A stretch of 64,000 nucleotides of DNA from Actinomycetospora lutea (GTDB lineage: Bacteria > Actinomycetota > Actinomycetes > Mycobacteriales > Pseudonocardiaceae): contig NZ_JAQZAL010000001.1 in the NCBI RefSeq assembly GCF_028737205.1, positions 434,001-498,000 on the forward strand. The letters are read 5' to 3'. Positions 36,325 to 44,122 of this stretch are shown here, piece by piece. How positions within the stretch are numbered: the stretch's first letter is position 1; each line of letters opens with the position of its first letter. Both the position numbers and the translations under genes were made by a program. The notes under the pieces are model-generated. The model saw nothing but the letters and a program-made list of their open reading frames with translations. It was not told the origin of the DNA and did no database searches.

Positions 36325-37154
36325 GAGCGCGCACGGTGGTGATCGTGCCCGGACTGGGGTCGACACCGGGGGAGTGGGAAGCCGTCGTGGCGGCGCTTCC
36401 CCCGGACGTCGCGGTGATCGTGGTCGATCCGGCCGACGCCCCGCGCCTGCGCTCGCGCGACGACTGGACGCCGGAGGCCGTCGCCGCCCGCCTCGCCGCC
36501 CGGGTCGCCCGCGCGGCGCGGCCGCTGCTGCTCGTCGGTCACTCGTCGGGCGGGTTGCAGGTGCAGGCCCTGCTGTACGCCGGTCCCGCCCGGCCCGGTG
36601 GGCCGGGCGACTGTGGGGGCGCGCTGCTCGTCGACGCGTCCCACGAGCAGGGGGTGCGGCTCGCGCCCGCTCCGGTCAGCCGCGTGGGCAGGGCCGTCGC
36701 GGAGCTGGTCCTGGCGAGCGGGATCGCGACGCTCGTCGGTCCGTGGACCCGCGCGCTCGGCGTGCGGCTGGCCTCGGTGCGGGGGCGCGACCGCATGACA
36801 CCGGCCGCGGTGCGGGCCTTCGCCTCGCGGGCCTGGGCGGCGTCGACGCTCGACGCATGGTTCGGGCACGGACCGTTGCAGGCCGGCGTGCTGGCCCGGC
36901 AGCGGGAGCGGGGCGCGCCGGAGGTCCCGGTGCGCCTGCTGGTCGGCGCCGCGGGCGCCGGCCGCGGACGGGCGCGGTGGGTCGCCCTCCAGCGGGACCT
37001 GGCGCGTCGTCTCGGCGCACCCGAGCCGCAGCTGCTCGACGACGCCGGGCACCTGGTGACCATCGATCGCCCGGACGCGATCGCCGACGCCGTGCGGGCG
37101 CTGCTCGGCGCCGGCGAGGCCCCCGCGCCGGGTCCGGCGACGGCACGAGCGTGA
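36321..37154 (+). CDS. Alpha/beta-fold hydrolase
   Basis: 277 residues. The oxyanion region is VIVPGLGSTPGEWEAV, the nucleophile elbow GHSSGG (Ser at about 74), and the C-terminal His lies in LDDAGHLVTIDRPDAIADAV. The acid residue is probably in the LLVGAAG segment but was not pinned down. A cap region between carries FASRAWAASTLDAWFGHGP. Likely an esterase; substrate unknown. GTG start coupled to the DUF998 gene. The same frame is open far upstream antisense to nothing and within uvrB, but only this part is coding. Confidence 0.82.
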   Translation: MRARTVVIVPGLGSTPGEWEAVVAALPPDVAVIVVDPADAPRLRSRDDWTPEAVAARLAARVARAARPLLLVGHSSGGLQVQALLYAGPARPGGPGDCGGALLVDASHEQGVRLAPAPVSRVGRAVAELVLASGIATLVGPWTRALGVRLASVRGRDRMTPAAVRAFASRAWAASTLDAWFGHGPLQAGVLARQRERGAPEVPVRLLVGAAGAGRGRARWVALQRDLARRLGAPEPQLLDDAGHLVTIDRPDAIADAVRALLGAGEAPAPGPATARA

Positions 37155-37175
37155 CCGGCGGGGTGGACGGAGAGG

Positions 37176-37859
37176 TCAGTCGCGCAGGAGCCCGCGCGCG
37201 ACCCGCAGGTCGGCGACGAAGCCCGCGAACATCTCGTCGCGGTCCTGCCCGCGGGCGGGGTCGGCGCGCAGGATCGCGGACGGGTGGATGGTCGGCACGA
37301 GGGCCATGTCGTTCCACGTCCGCGGCTCGCCGCGCTCGGCGGTGATCCGGAACGACGACCCGAGCAGCGCCTTGCCCGCGGTCGCCCCGAGCGTCAGCAG
37401 CACCTGCGGCTCGACCAGCGCCAGCTCGGCGTCGAGCCACGGCCGGCAGGCCTTGATGTGGCCGGCCTTCGGGGTCTCGTGGATGCGCCGCTTGCCCTGG
37501 TAGCGGAAGTTGAAGTGCTTGACCGCGTTGGTGACGTAGGCGTCGTCGCGCGCGATCCCGGCCTCGTCGAGGGCCTCGTCGAGCAGGCGCCCGGCCGGCC
37601 CGACGAACGGCGCCTGCTGCCGGTCCTCCTGGTCGCCGGGCTGCTCGCCGACCATCACCAGGCGCGCCCGCGGCGGGCCGGAGCCGAACACGGTGCCGGT
37701 GGTGTCGCGGTACAGCTCGCAGGCGGTGCACCCGGCGGCCCGGGCGCGCAGCGCGTCGAGGTCCGGCGGCAGGTCCGTGGCGGTGTCGGCGGCGTCGCCG
37801 AACACGTCGAGCGGCTCGGTCACCGAGCGGGGGTGCCCACTGCCCGGCGCGGAGAACAC
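37176..37859 (-). CDS. udgX: UdgX-type uracil-DNA glycosylase
   Basis: 227 residues from GTG 37859 (an in-frame GTG at 37823 would give a 215-residue protein closer to the 209 of M. smegmatis UdgX). Family-specific motifs are present: MVGEQPGDQED (motif A) and the loop QGKRRIHETP, whose His forms a covalent bond with the abasic site in known UdgX, giving a dead-end DNA-protein complex. IHPSAILR is the C-terminal motif. A Cys pair CTACELYR plus CRPW and the family context support a [4Fe-4S] cluster. Not part of an operon. Confidence 0.9.
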   Translation of the reverse strand: MFSAPGSGHPRSVTEPLDVFGDAADTATDLPPDLDALRARAAGCTACELYRDTTGTVFGSGPPRARLVMVGEQPGDQEDRQQAPFVGPAGRLLDEALDEAGIARDDAYVTNAVKHFNFRYQGKRRIHETPKAGHIKACRPWLDAELALVEPQVLLTLGATAGKALLGSSFRITAERGEPRTWNDMALVPTIHPSAILRADPARGQDRDEMFAGFVADLRVARGLLRD

Positions 37860-37902
37860 GCGGCGCGCCGAGTGCCGGACGCGTCCTGTCCGCCACGGTC
37901 GC

Positions 37903-37908
37903 CAGACT
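37903..37908 (+). promoter_or_regulatory. Leaderless -10 box CAGACT, VOC gene
   Basis: CAGACT ends 7 nt before the ATG at 37916; the first base departs from TANNNT. Confidence 0.4.
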
Positions 37909-37915
37909 GGCCGCC

Positions 37916-38338
37916 ATGGCCATCGGTGTGCAGATCACGTTCGACGCCCACGACACGGCGGGGCAGGCCGCGTTCTGGGCGCTCGCCCTGGACTACGTCC
38001 TCCAGCCCCCGCCGCCGGGCTTCGACTCCTGGGAGGCGTTCGCCGAGCAGGTCGGTATCCCGCGCGACCAGTGGGACCGGCTGAACGCGGTGATCGACCC
38101 GGAGGGCGTCGGCCCGCGCGTGCTGTTCCAGAAGGTGCCCGAGGACAAGACGGTGAAGAACCGCGTGCACCTCGACGTCAACGTCGGCGGCCTGGCCGAG
38201 AACCGTCGCGAGCTCGCGCAGGCGCACCGCGAGAAGCTCGAGGCGGCCGGCGCGCGGTTCGTGCGCGAGGTCGACGAGCCGTCCGGGTGGTGCCTGGTCA
38301 TGACCGACCCGGAGGGCAACGAGTTCTGTCTGCAGTGA
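37916..38338 (+). CDS. VOC-superfamily (glyoxalase-like domain) protein
   Basis: 140 residues: IGVQITFDAHDTAGQAAFWALALDYVLQPP, RVLFQKVPEDKTVKNRVHLDVNV and the closing SGWCLVMTDPEGNEFCLQ are the pattern of the actinobacterial glyoxalase-like family (Glyoxalase_6). Substrate unknown. ATG 37916 is the obvious start. Confidence 0.8.
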   Translation: MAIGVQITFDAHDTAGQAAFWALALDYVLQPPPPGFDSWEAFAEQVGIPRDQWDRLNAVIDPEGVGPRVLFQKVPEDKTVKNRVHLDVNVGGLAENRRELAQAHREKLEAAGARFVREVDEPSGWCLVMTDPEGNEFCLQ

Positions 38339-38415
38339 CGCCCGGCTCTATGGCGCCCGTCACCGGGCCTGCTTAGGCTGCGGCGGGGTGGTCCGTCGAC
38401 GTCGAGGAGGTCCTC

Positions 38416-39675
38416 GTGCCTCATGCTGACGACGGGGTCTGCGCGGTCACGCGCAGCACGGACCTGCGCCAGCACGCACGCCTGCTCCACCAGGCCCACG
38501 ACGCCCGCCTGTCCGGGAGCCGCCCGACCACGCCGCTGCGGCGGGTCGTGAGCCGGTCCTGGGACCGCGTCCTGTCCTACGGCGTCGCGCCGGACGGGCG
38601 CACGCTCGACGACCCCGCGCCGCCGGAGATCGTGGAGCAGCGGCGCGCCGCGTCCCCGATCGCCGGGGTGCTGCCGCAGCTGCGCGCGAGCCTCACCGCG
38701 GTGGCCGAGGACGCCGAGCACGTCATGGTGATCACCGCCGCCGACGGGTTCGTGCTCTGGCGCGAGGGTGCGGTGCGCGTGGGCCGCCTCGCCGACTCGC
38801 TGGGCTTCCTGCCCGGTGCCGACTGGACCGAGGCGTCGGTCGGCACGAACGCCATCGGCACCGCGCTCGCCGAGCACGCCTCGGTGCAGCTGTTCTCCGC
38901 CGAGCACTTCGTCCGCGCCCAGCATCCGTGGACGTGCACGGCGAGCCCGATCCACGACCCGCGCACGGGCGAGATGCTCGGTGTCGTCGACCTGTCCGGG
39001 CCCGCCCCGACGGTCCACCCGACGACCGTGGCCCTCGTGCACACGGCGGTCCGCCTCGCCGAGACCGGGCTCTGGGCCGCGCACGAGACCCGCCTCGAGA
39101 GCCTGCGGGCGGTGGCGGCGCCGGTGCTCGCCCGCCAGACCGGGCCGGCGCTGGTCGTCGACGACCACGGCTGGGTCGCCGCGGCCACGGGCCTCGCCCC
39201 GCGCGACCGGGTCGGCGTGCCCCGGGCCGGCGAGGCGATGCTGATCCACGGGCTCGGCGCCTGCCTGCCCGACCGCGTGCCGGGCGGCTGGCTGCTGCGC
39301 CCCTCGGACGCGACGGGCCCGAGCCGGACCCGCCTGCGGCTCGACCTCGCCGCCGACCCGCCCGCGGTGCTGGTCGAGGGCCACGAGGTGTGGCGCCACG
39401 CCCTCGGGCGGCGCCACCTGCAGATCGTCGCCCTGCTCATGGCGGCCGGGAGCGCCGGGCTCGACGCGGCCGCGATCAGCCGCGCGCTCTACGACGACGC
39501 CGACCACCTCGTCACCGTGCGCGCCGAGCTCTCCCGGCTGCGCCGCGTGCTCGGGGGCCTGCTCGCCGCGCGCCCCTACCGCATCGCGCCGGGCGTCGAG
39601 GTCCTCCCGCCGACGGCGGCGGACACCGCGCACCTCTTCGGCGCGCGTGCAACACCCCTGCAACCCTGGCCGTGA
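38416..39675 (+). CDS. GAF-domain transcriptional regulator without an AAA+ domain (AcoR-like)
   Basis: 419 residues. RVVSRSWDRVLSYGVAPD followed by a GAF domain (LTAVAEDAEHVMVITAADGFVLWREG ... WTEASVGTNAIGTALAEHASVQLFSAEHF) is typical of AcoR-family regulators, the SVGTNAIGTAL stretch being characteristic. The sigma-54-interacting AAA+ domain and Fis-type HTH are absent; the C-terminus instead looks like a winged helix (RRHLQIVALLMAAGSAGLDAAAISRALYDD ... VRAELSRLRRVLGG). It precedes the butanediol genes and probably activates them. GTG 38416 follows GAGGAGG; a -10 candidate TAGGCT lies at about 38374. Confidence 0.82.
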   Translation: MPHADDGVCAVTRSTDLRQHARLLHQAHDARLSGSRPTTPLRRVVSRSWDRVLSYGVAPDGRTLDDPAPPEIVEQRRAASPIAGVLPQLRASLTAVAEDAEHVMVITAADGFVLWREGAVRVGRLADSLGFLPGADWTEASVGTNAIGTALAEHASVQLFSAEHFVRAQHPWTCTASPIHDPRTGEMLGVVDLSGPAPTVHPTTVALVHTAVRLAETGLWAAHETRLESLRAVAAPVLARQTGPALVVDDHGWVAAATGLAPRDRVGVPRAGEAMLIHGLGACLPDRVPGGWLLRPSDATGPSRTRLRLDLAADPPAVLVEGHEVWRHALGRRHLQIVALLMAAGSAGLDAAAISRALYDDADHLVTVRAELSRLRRVLGGLLAARPYRIAPGVEVLPPTAADTAHLFGARATPLQPWP

Positions 39676-39776
39676 CCCGGCTCACTCCCGTGTGATGAGG
39701 GCCGCCCCATCGGCCGGATGGGTCGAGCCCCCTCCCGGTGTGCTCGTCTACTGCTCCGTCTCCCGCAGGAGGACCC

Positions 39777-40832
39777 ATGAAGGCTGCCCGATTCCACGGC
39801 CGCGAGGACGTGCGGATCGAGGACGTCCCGGAGCCGCACCCCGGCCCGGGCCAGGTGCAGGTCGCGGTCGAGTGGTGCGGGATCTGCGGCACCGACCTGC
39901 ACGAGTTCCTCGACGGCCCGATCTTCACCCCGACGCCCCAGGCGCCGCACCCGTTGACCGGCGGCGCCATCCCGATCACGCTCGGGCACGAGTTCTCCGG
40001 CGTCGTCGCGGAGGTCGGCCAGGGCGTGACGGGCGTGTCCGAGGGCGACCGGGTCGTCGTCGAGCCCTACGACGTGTGCGGGACGTGCGTCGCGTGCCGG
40101 TCCGGCCGCTACAACATCTGCCGGTCGCTGGGCTTCATCGGTCTCGACGGCGACCAGGGCGGGTTCGCCGAGAAGATGGTCGTCGACCAGCGCTGGGTGC
40201 ACCCGATCGGCGGCCTGACCGCCGAGCAGGGCGCGCTCATCGAGCCCCTGGCGGTCGGGTACCACGCGACCAAGCTGTCGGGGATCCAGCAGGGACAGAC
40301 CGCCGCGGTGTTCGGGTCGGGTCCGATCGGGCTGGTCACCGCCGCCGCGCTGCGCGCCAACGGTGCCGGGCAGGTCATCGTCATCGAGCCCGCCGACGCG
40401 CGGAAGGCCAAGGCGCCGGGCGCCGGCGCCGACCACGTGCTCGACCCGACCGAGGTCGACGTGCCCGAGGCGATCCGCGAGCTCACCGACGGCGCCGGGG
40501 CGGACGTGACGTTCGAGTGCGCCGGGCTCGACCCGGTCCTCGCTCAGGCGGTCGCGTCGACGCGACCCGGCGGGACCTGCATCAACGTCTCGATCTGGGG
40601 CCACCCGGCGACGTTCGACGTCAACTCGCTGGTGTTCTCCGAGATCCGGCTGATCGGCTCGCTCGCCTACGCGGGGCGGCACCCCGAGGTCATCGACCTC
40701 GTGCGCGACGGCGTCGTCGACGTCGAGCAGTTCATCACCGGCCGCATCGCCCTCGACGACATCGTCGACCAGGGCTTCCGCGAGCTCATCGACCACAAGG
40801 AGACCAACGTGAAGATCCTGGTGCACCCGTGA
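39777..40832 (+). CDS. 2,3-butanediol dehydrogenase (zinc alcohol dehydrogenase family)
   Basis: 351 residues. Catalytic zinc ligands are in WCGICGTDLHEF and GHEFSGVV; the structural-zinc-like Cys cluster is CGTCVACRSGRYNIC; the NAD site is AVFGSGPIGLVTAAAL. FDGPIFTPTPQAPHPLTG-type sequence (here LDGPIFTPTPQAPHPLTG) is typical of (R,R)-butanediol dehydrogenases. It interconverts 2,3-butanediol and acetoin. ATG 39777 follows AGGAGG. The stop overlaps the next gene (GTGA). Confidence 0.87.
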   Translation: MKAARFHGREDVRIEDVPEPHPGPGQVQVAVEWCGICGTDLHEFLDGPIFTPTPQAPHPLTGGAIPITLGHEFSGVVAEVGQGVTGVSEGDRVVVEPYDVCGTCVACRSGRYNICRSLGFIGLDGDQGGFAEKMVVDQRWVHPIGGLTAEQGALIEPLAVGYHATKLSGIQQGQTAAVFGSGPIGLVTAAALRANGAGQVIVIEPADARKAKAPGAGADHVLDPTEVDVPEAIRELTDGAGADVTFECAGLDPVLAQAVASTRPGGTCINVSIWGHPATFDVNSLVFSEIRLIGSLAYAGRHPEVIDLVRDGVVDVEQFITGRIALDDIVDQGFRELIDHKETNVKILVHP

Positions 40833-41623
40833 CCGCCGCGCAGAACGCCGCCGGGACGCGCGTCGCCGTCGTGACCGGCGCCGGCCGGGGGATCGGTGCC
40901 GCGATCGCGCGGCGGCTCGCGGGCGACGGACTCGCGGTGATGGTGTCCGACATCGACGCGGCGACCGCGCAGGGCGTCGCGAAGGAGATCACCGACGCCG
41001 GCGGCCAGGCCGCCTCGACCGCCACCGACGTCGCCGACCGCGACGCCGTGTTCGCCCTGGTCGCCGCCACGCGGGAGCGGTTCGGGTCGATCGACGTGAT
41101 GGTCGCCAACGCGGGCATCGCGCAGGTGAAGACGCTGCTCGAGGTGACGCCCGAGGACCTGCAGCGGATGCTGTCGATCAACGTCGGCGGCGTGATGTGG
41201 TGCCTGCAGGCCGCGGCCGAGGCGATGATCGAGCAGGGGCACGGCGGGAAGATCATCAACGCGGCGTCGATCGCCGGGCACCAGGGCTTCGACCACCTCG
41301 GGCACTACTCCGCGTCGAAGTTCGCCGTGCGCGCCCTGACCCAGGCCGCGGCCAAGGAGCTCGCGAGCCACCAGATCACCGTCAACGCCTACTGCCCGGG
41401 CATCGTCGGCACGACCATGTGGGACGAGATCGACGAGGGGCTCGGCGGCTACCTCGGCACCGGCAAGGGCGAGGCGCTGAAGCAGTACTCGCAGCTCATC
41501 GCGCTCGGCCGGGTGCAGACGCCCGAGGACGTCGCGTCGTTCGTCTCCTACCTGGCCAGCCGCGACGCCGACTACATGACCGGGCAGGCAGTGATGATCG
41601 ACGGCGGGATCGTCATGGTCTGA
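40829..41623 (+). CDS. butA: Diacetyl/acetoin reductase (SDR family)
   Basis: 264 residues. Short-chain dehydrogenase with cofactor site VTGAGRGIGAAIA, NAGIA, catalytic Ser/Tyr/Lys in AASIAGHQGFDHLGHYSASKFA, and the acetoin-reductase tail WDEIDEGLGGYLGTGKGEALKQY. It reduces diacetyl to acetoin and acetoin to butanediol, or runs in reverse. GTG start coupled to the butanediol dehydrogenase. With the GAF regulator it forms an acetoin/butanediol module. Confidence 0.88.
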   Translation: MTAAQNAAGTRVAVVTGAGRGIGAAIARRLAGDGLAVMVSDIDAATAQGVAKEITDAGGQAASTATDVADRDAVFALVAATRERFGSIDVMVANAGIAQVKTLLEVTPEDLQRMLSINVGGVMWCLQAAAEAMIEQGHGGKIINAASIAGHQGFDHLGHYSASKFAVRALTQAAAKELASHQITVNAYCPGIVGTTMWDEIDEGLGGYLGTGKGEALKQYSQLIALGRVQTPEDVASFVSYLASRDADYMTGQAVMIDGGIVMV

Positions 41624-41680
41624 GCGAGCGGGTGGGGGCGCGCCGGGGCGGGCCCGAGTTGACCATCGGAGTGGCGGGGG

Positions 41681-41686
41681 TAACAT
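41681..41686 (+). promoter_or_regulatory. -10 box TAACAT of the leader ORF
   Basis: TAACAT fits TANNNT and ends 7 nt before a GTG at 41694, the spacing seen at other leaderless starts in this window. Confidence 0.5.
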
Positions 41687-41693
41687 GACCGAC

Positions 41694-41741
41694 GTGCAGG
41701 CACCGCGTCGTCGAGAGGTAGTACTTCGGCGCGCCGGGTGA
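41694..41741 (+). CDS. Putative leaderless leader-peptide ORF, 15 codons
   Basis: GTG at 41694 opens a 15-codon frame reading MQAPRRREVVLRRAG, ending at TGA 41739-41741. It holds five Arg codons and a Val-Val-Leu run written as GTA GTA CTT, codons that are rare in the neighbouring genes. Its last codons lie in the left arm of a 10-bp hairpin and its stop lies at the start of the loop, so ribosome position would decide whether the hairpin forms. An in-frame ATG at 41685 would add three codons but lies within the -10 box. Not a recognised leader family. Confidence 0.5.
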   Translation: MQAPRRREVVLRRAG

Positions 41742-41759
41742 GCCAGGGCCCCGGCGCGC
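41729..41759 (+). terminator. Attenuator-like hairpin in the leader
   Basis: GCGCGCCGGG (41729-41738) pairs perfectly with CCCGGCGCGC (41750-41759) around an 11-nt loop that begins with the leader ORF stop codon. No T-tract follows. It could act as a terminator or as a translation-controlled switch. Confidence 0.6.
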
Positions 41760-41763
41760 ACCG

Positions 41764-41844
41764 CCGCTCGCCCCGAGGGGGCTCGTAGCGGACACGCCGA
41801 GACCTGGCTCGGATCCATCACCCCACCGGATCCCCCAGGAGCCC
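41764..41844 (+). promoter_or_regulatory. Competing leader structures that can mask the Shine-Dalgarno site
   Basis: Hairpin B pairs CCGCT with AGCGG (41764-41768 with 41787-41791) and GCCCC with GGGGC (41770-41774 with 41778-41782). Hairpin C pairs CCGAG with CTCGG (41797-41801 with 41808-41812). GGGCTC (41779-41784), part of hairpin B, is also complementary to GAGCCC (41839-41844), which overlaps the AGGAG (41837-41841) ahead of the GTG at 41848. B and the masking pairing exclude each other. Confidence 0.5.
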
Positions 41845-41847
41845 GTC

Positions 41848-42123
41848 GTGACCATGCTCGAGCCGGCCCCCACCCGCCGCCTCTCCCGCCTGCCCCGCCC
41901 GTTCACCATCCTCACGACCGGCGGCATGACCGGGGTCATGGATCTCGCGTCGGCGCTGTGCTCGTTCGGCTACCGCATCCCCGACTTCTCGGTCGACGTC
42001 CACGAGGGCGTCTCGTGCTCGTGCATCCAGTGCACCGTGGCGCTGACCAGCGCCGAGTGCACGGAGTTCGCCGACCGCGTGCGGACGCTCCCGGGCGTCC
42101 TGTCGGTCGAGCCGTCCTGCTGA
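41848..42123 (+). CDS. Small cysteine-rich ACT-like protein, unknown function
   Basis: 91 residues, not recognised as a named family. After a basic N-terminal tail the sequence follows the beta-alpha-beta-beta-alpha-beta rhythm of an ACT domain: FTILTTGGMTGVMDLASALCSFGY (strand, helix), then SVDVHEGVSCSCIQCTVALT (two strands with C-x-C-x-x-C), SAECTEFADRVRTL (helix) and PGVLSVEPSC (last strand). Six Cys in 91 residues is unusual for a cytoplasmic actinobacterial protein and suggests metal or redox chemistry. GTG 41848 follows AGGAG by 6 nt. It is preceded by a structured leader with its own small ORF. The ACT assignment is inference from pattern only. Confidence 0.7.
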   Translation: MTMLEPAPTRRLSRLPRPFTILTTGGMTGVMDLASALCSFGYRIPDFSVDVHEGVSCSCIQCTVALTSAECTEFADRVRTLPGVLSVEPSC

Positions 42124-42162
42124 GGACACCCTGCTGAGGACACCCTCCTGAGGACACGGAGC
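42121..42162. repeat. Three 14-bp tandem repeats
   Basis: TGAGGACACCCTGC, TGAGGACACCCTCC and TGAGGACACGGAGC follow one another. The first begins with the stop codon of the ACT-like gene. They sit 40 nt before the Hsp100 gene. Confidence 0.85.
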
Positions 42163-42191
42163 GCAGGCGGAGCCGGACCGTCGCTACAGCG

Positions 42192-42197
42192 CATAGT
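42192..42197 (+). promoter_or_regulatory. -10 box CATAGT of the Hsp100 gene
   Basis: CATAGT ends 6 nt before the GTG at 42204. GGAGG at 42198-42202 is too close to the start to work as a normal Shine-Dalgarno, which favours a leaderless transcript. Confidence 0.4.
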
Positions 42198-42203
42198 GGA
42201 GGC

Positions 42204-44120
42204 GTGAGCGACGACGCCCGGCGCGACCGGGGACCCGACGGGCCCGGCGACTGGACCAATCCCCTCGAGCAGCTGATCGGGCGGCTCGTCGAGGGCTTCG
42301 GTGACCTGGGTGGGCTCGGTCAGCAGGACGACGACCCGGGGCGTCCGCAGGGCAGCAGCCGCACGCCCGTCCTCGACCGCTTCGGTCGCGACCTCACCGC
42401 CGCGGCGCGCGCCGGGCGCCTCGACCCGGTCGTCGGCCGCGAGCGCGAGGTCGCTGCCGTCCTCGAGATCCTCGGGCGGCGCACCAAGAACAACCCGGTG
42501 CTGGTGGGCGACCCGGGCGTCGGCAAGACCGCGATCGTCGAGGGCATCGCGGCCAAGATCGCCGCCGGCACGGTGCCGGGTGCCGCGGGGCGGCGGGTCG
42601 TCGCGCTGGACCTCGCCGGGCTCGTCGCGGGCACGAAGTACCGCGGCGAGTTCGAGGAGCGGCTGCGGCGCCTGGTCGACGAGGTCACGGCCACCGAGCG
42701 CGCGGTGATCCTCTTCCTCGACGAGGTGCACACGGTCGTCGGGGCGGGCGCCGGGGTCGAGGGCACGATGGACGCCGCCGACATCCTCAAGCCCGCCCTC
42801 GCGCGGGGCGAGCTGCAGGTCGTCGGGGCGACGACGCTGGAGGAGTACCGGCGTCACGTCGAGTCCGACCCCGCGCTGGAACGACGTTTCGCCCCGATCA
42901 CCGTCGACGAGCCGTCGGTGGAGCAGACCGTCGCCATCCTCGACGGGCTGCGCGCCCGCTACGAGGAGCACCACGGCGTGCGGCTCCCCGAGGACGCCCG
43001 CCGCGCGGCCGTCGAGCTGACCGCCCGCCACGTCCGCGACCGCTTCCTGCCCGACAAGGCCATCGACGCCCTCGACACCGCGGCCGCGCGCGTCCGGCTG
43101 CGTCGGGGCGAGGACCCGGGCGCGTCCGCGACGGTGTCGGTCAGCGACGTCGCCCAGGTGGTCGCCGACCGGACCGGCCTCCCGGTCGCGCACCTCACCG
43201 ACTCGGAGCGCACGCGCCTGCTCGGCCTCGCCGACCACCTGCGCCGCCGGGTCGTCGGCCAGGACCACGCGCTGGAGGCCGTCACCGACGCCGTGCTCGC
43301 GGGGCGGGCGGGCATGGGGCAGCCGGGTCGTCCGGTCGCGTCGTTCCTGTTCGCCGGCCCGACCGGGGTCGGCAAGACCGAGCTCGCCCGCGCGCTGGCC
43401 GAGGCGCTGCACGGGTCGGACGAGCGTCTCGTGCGCCTCGACCTCGGCGAGTTCCGCGAGGCCCACACCGTCAGCCGCCTGACCGGCGCGCCGCCCGGCT
43501 ACGTCGGGCACGACCGGCCCGGCGAGCTCACCGAGGCGCTGCGGCGCACCCCGTCGTGCGTGGTGCTGCTCGACGAGATCGAGAAGGCGCACCCCGACGT
43601 GCTCGCCCTGTTGCTCGGGGTCCTCGATGCGGGGCGGCTCACCGACGGGCGCGGGCGCACCGTGTCGTTCGCCGACGCCGTCGTGATCATGACCAGCAAC
43701 CTCGGCGCCGCCGCCCTGACCGAGGGCCGCGATCCCGACGACGCCCGCGCGAGCGTGCTCGCCGCCCTCGCGCGCGCCCTGCGCCCGGAGTTCCTCGGGC
43801 GCGTCGACGAGGTCGTGCTCTTCACCCCGCTCGACAAGGACGCCCGGCGCGCCGTGGTCGAGCTGCTCCTCGACGGGACGCGCGAGCGCCTCGCCGCGCA
43901 GGACGTCGGGCTGACCGTCACGCCCGCCGCCGTCGACGTCCTCGTCGCCCGGGGCCACGACCCGGCCCTCGGCGCCCGGCCGATGCGCCGCGCGGTCACC
44001 CGGGACGTCGACCGGGCGTTGTCCCGGCGGATCGTGGCCGGGGCGCTGCGCCCGGGCGGGCACGCCACCATCGACGCGCCCGACCCGGACGGCCCGCTGA
44101 CCGTCGAGGTCAGCGGCTAG
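42204..44120 (+). CDS. Short Hsp100/Clp-type ATPase with two AAA+ domains
   Basis: 638 residues, well below ClpC or ClpB (about 850). Domain 1 has Walker [15 protein letters not shown] (about 99), [20 protein letters not shown] pore region ([19 protein letters not shown]) and Walker [10 protein letters not shown]. Domain 2 has Walker [17 protein letters not shown] (about 386), the pore loop [19 protein letters not shown] and [12 protein letters not shown]. The Clp N-domain is replaced by about 60 unrelated residues, the M-domain coiled coil is missing, and [16 protein letters not shown] lacks the hydrophobic-Gly-hydrophobic loop that docks ClpP. It may be a stand-alone unfoldase. Confidence 0.85.
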   Translation: MSDDARRDRGPDGPGDWTNPLEQLIGRLVEGFGDLGGLGQQDDDPGRPQGSSRTPVLDRFGRDLTAAARAGRLDPVVGREREVAAVLEILGRRTKNNPVLVGDPGVGKTAIVEGIAAKIAAGTVPGAAGRRVVALDLAGLVAGTKYRGEFEERLRRLVDEVTATERAVILFLDEVHTVVGAGAGVEGTMDAADILKPALARGELQVVGATTLEEYRRHVESDPALERRFAPITVDEPSVEQTVAILDGLRARYEEHHGVRLPEDARRAAVELTARHVRDRFLPDKAIDALDTAAARVRLRRGEDPGASATVSVSDVAQVVADRTGLPVAHLTDSERTRLLGLADHLRRRVVGQDHALEAVTDAVLAGRAGMGQPGRPVASFLFAGPTGVGKTELARALAEALHGSDERLVRLDLGEFREAHTVSRLTGAPPGYVGHDRPGELTEALRRTPSCVVLLDEIEKAHPDVLALLLGVLDAGRLTDGRGRTVSFADAVVIMTSNLGAAALTEGRDPDDARASVLAALARALRPEFLGRVDEVVLFTPLDKDARRAVVELLLDGTRERLAAQDVGLTVTPAAVDVLVARGHDPALGARPMRRAVTRDVDRALSRRIVAGALRPGGHATIDAPDPDGPLTVEVSG

Positions 44121-44122
44121 CG

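Noticed and set aside
41694..41710. GGCACCGCG resembles the end of the T-box motif
   Set aside because: The preceding AGGGT part and any stem I with specifier loop are absent; only about 70 nt lie between the previous gene and this point.
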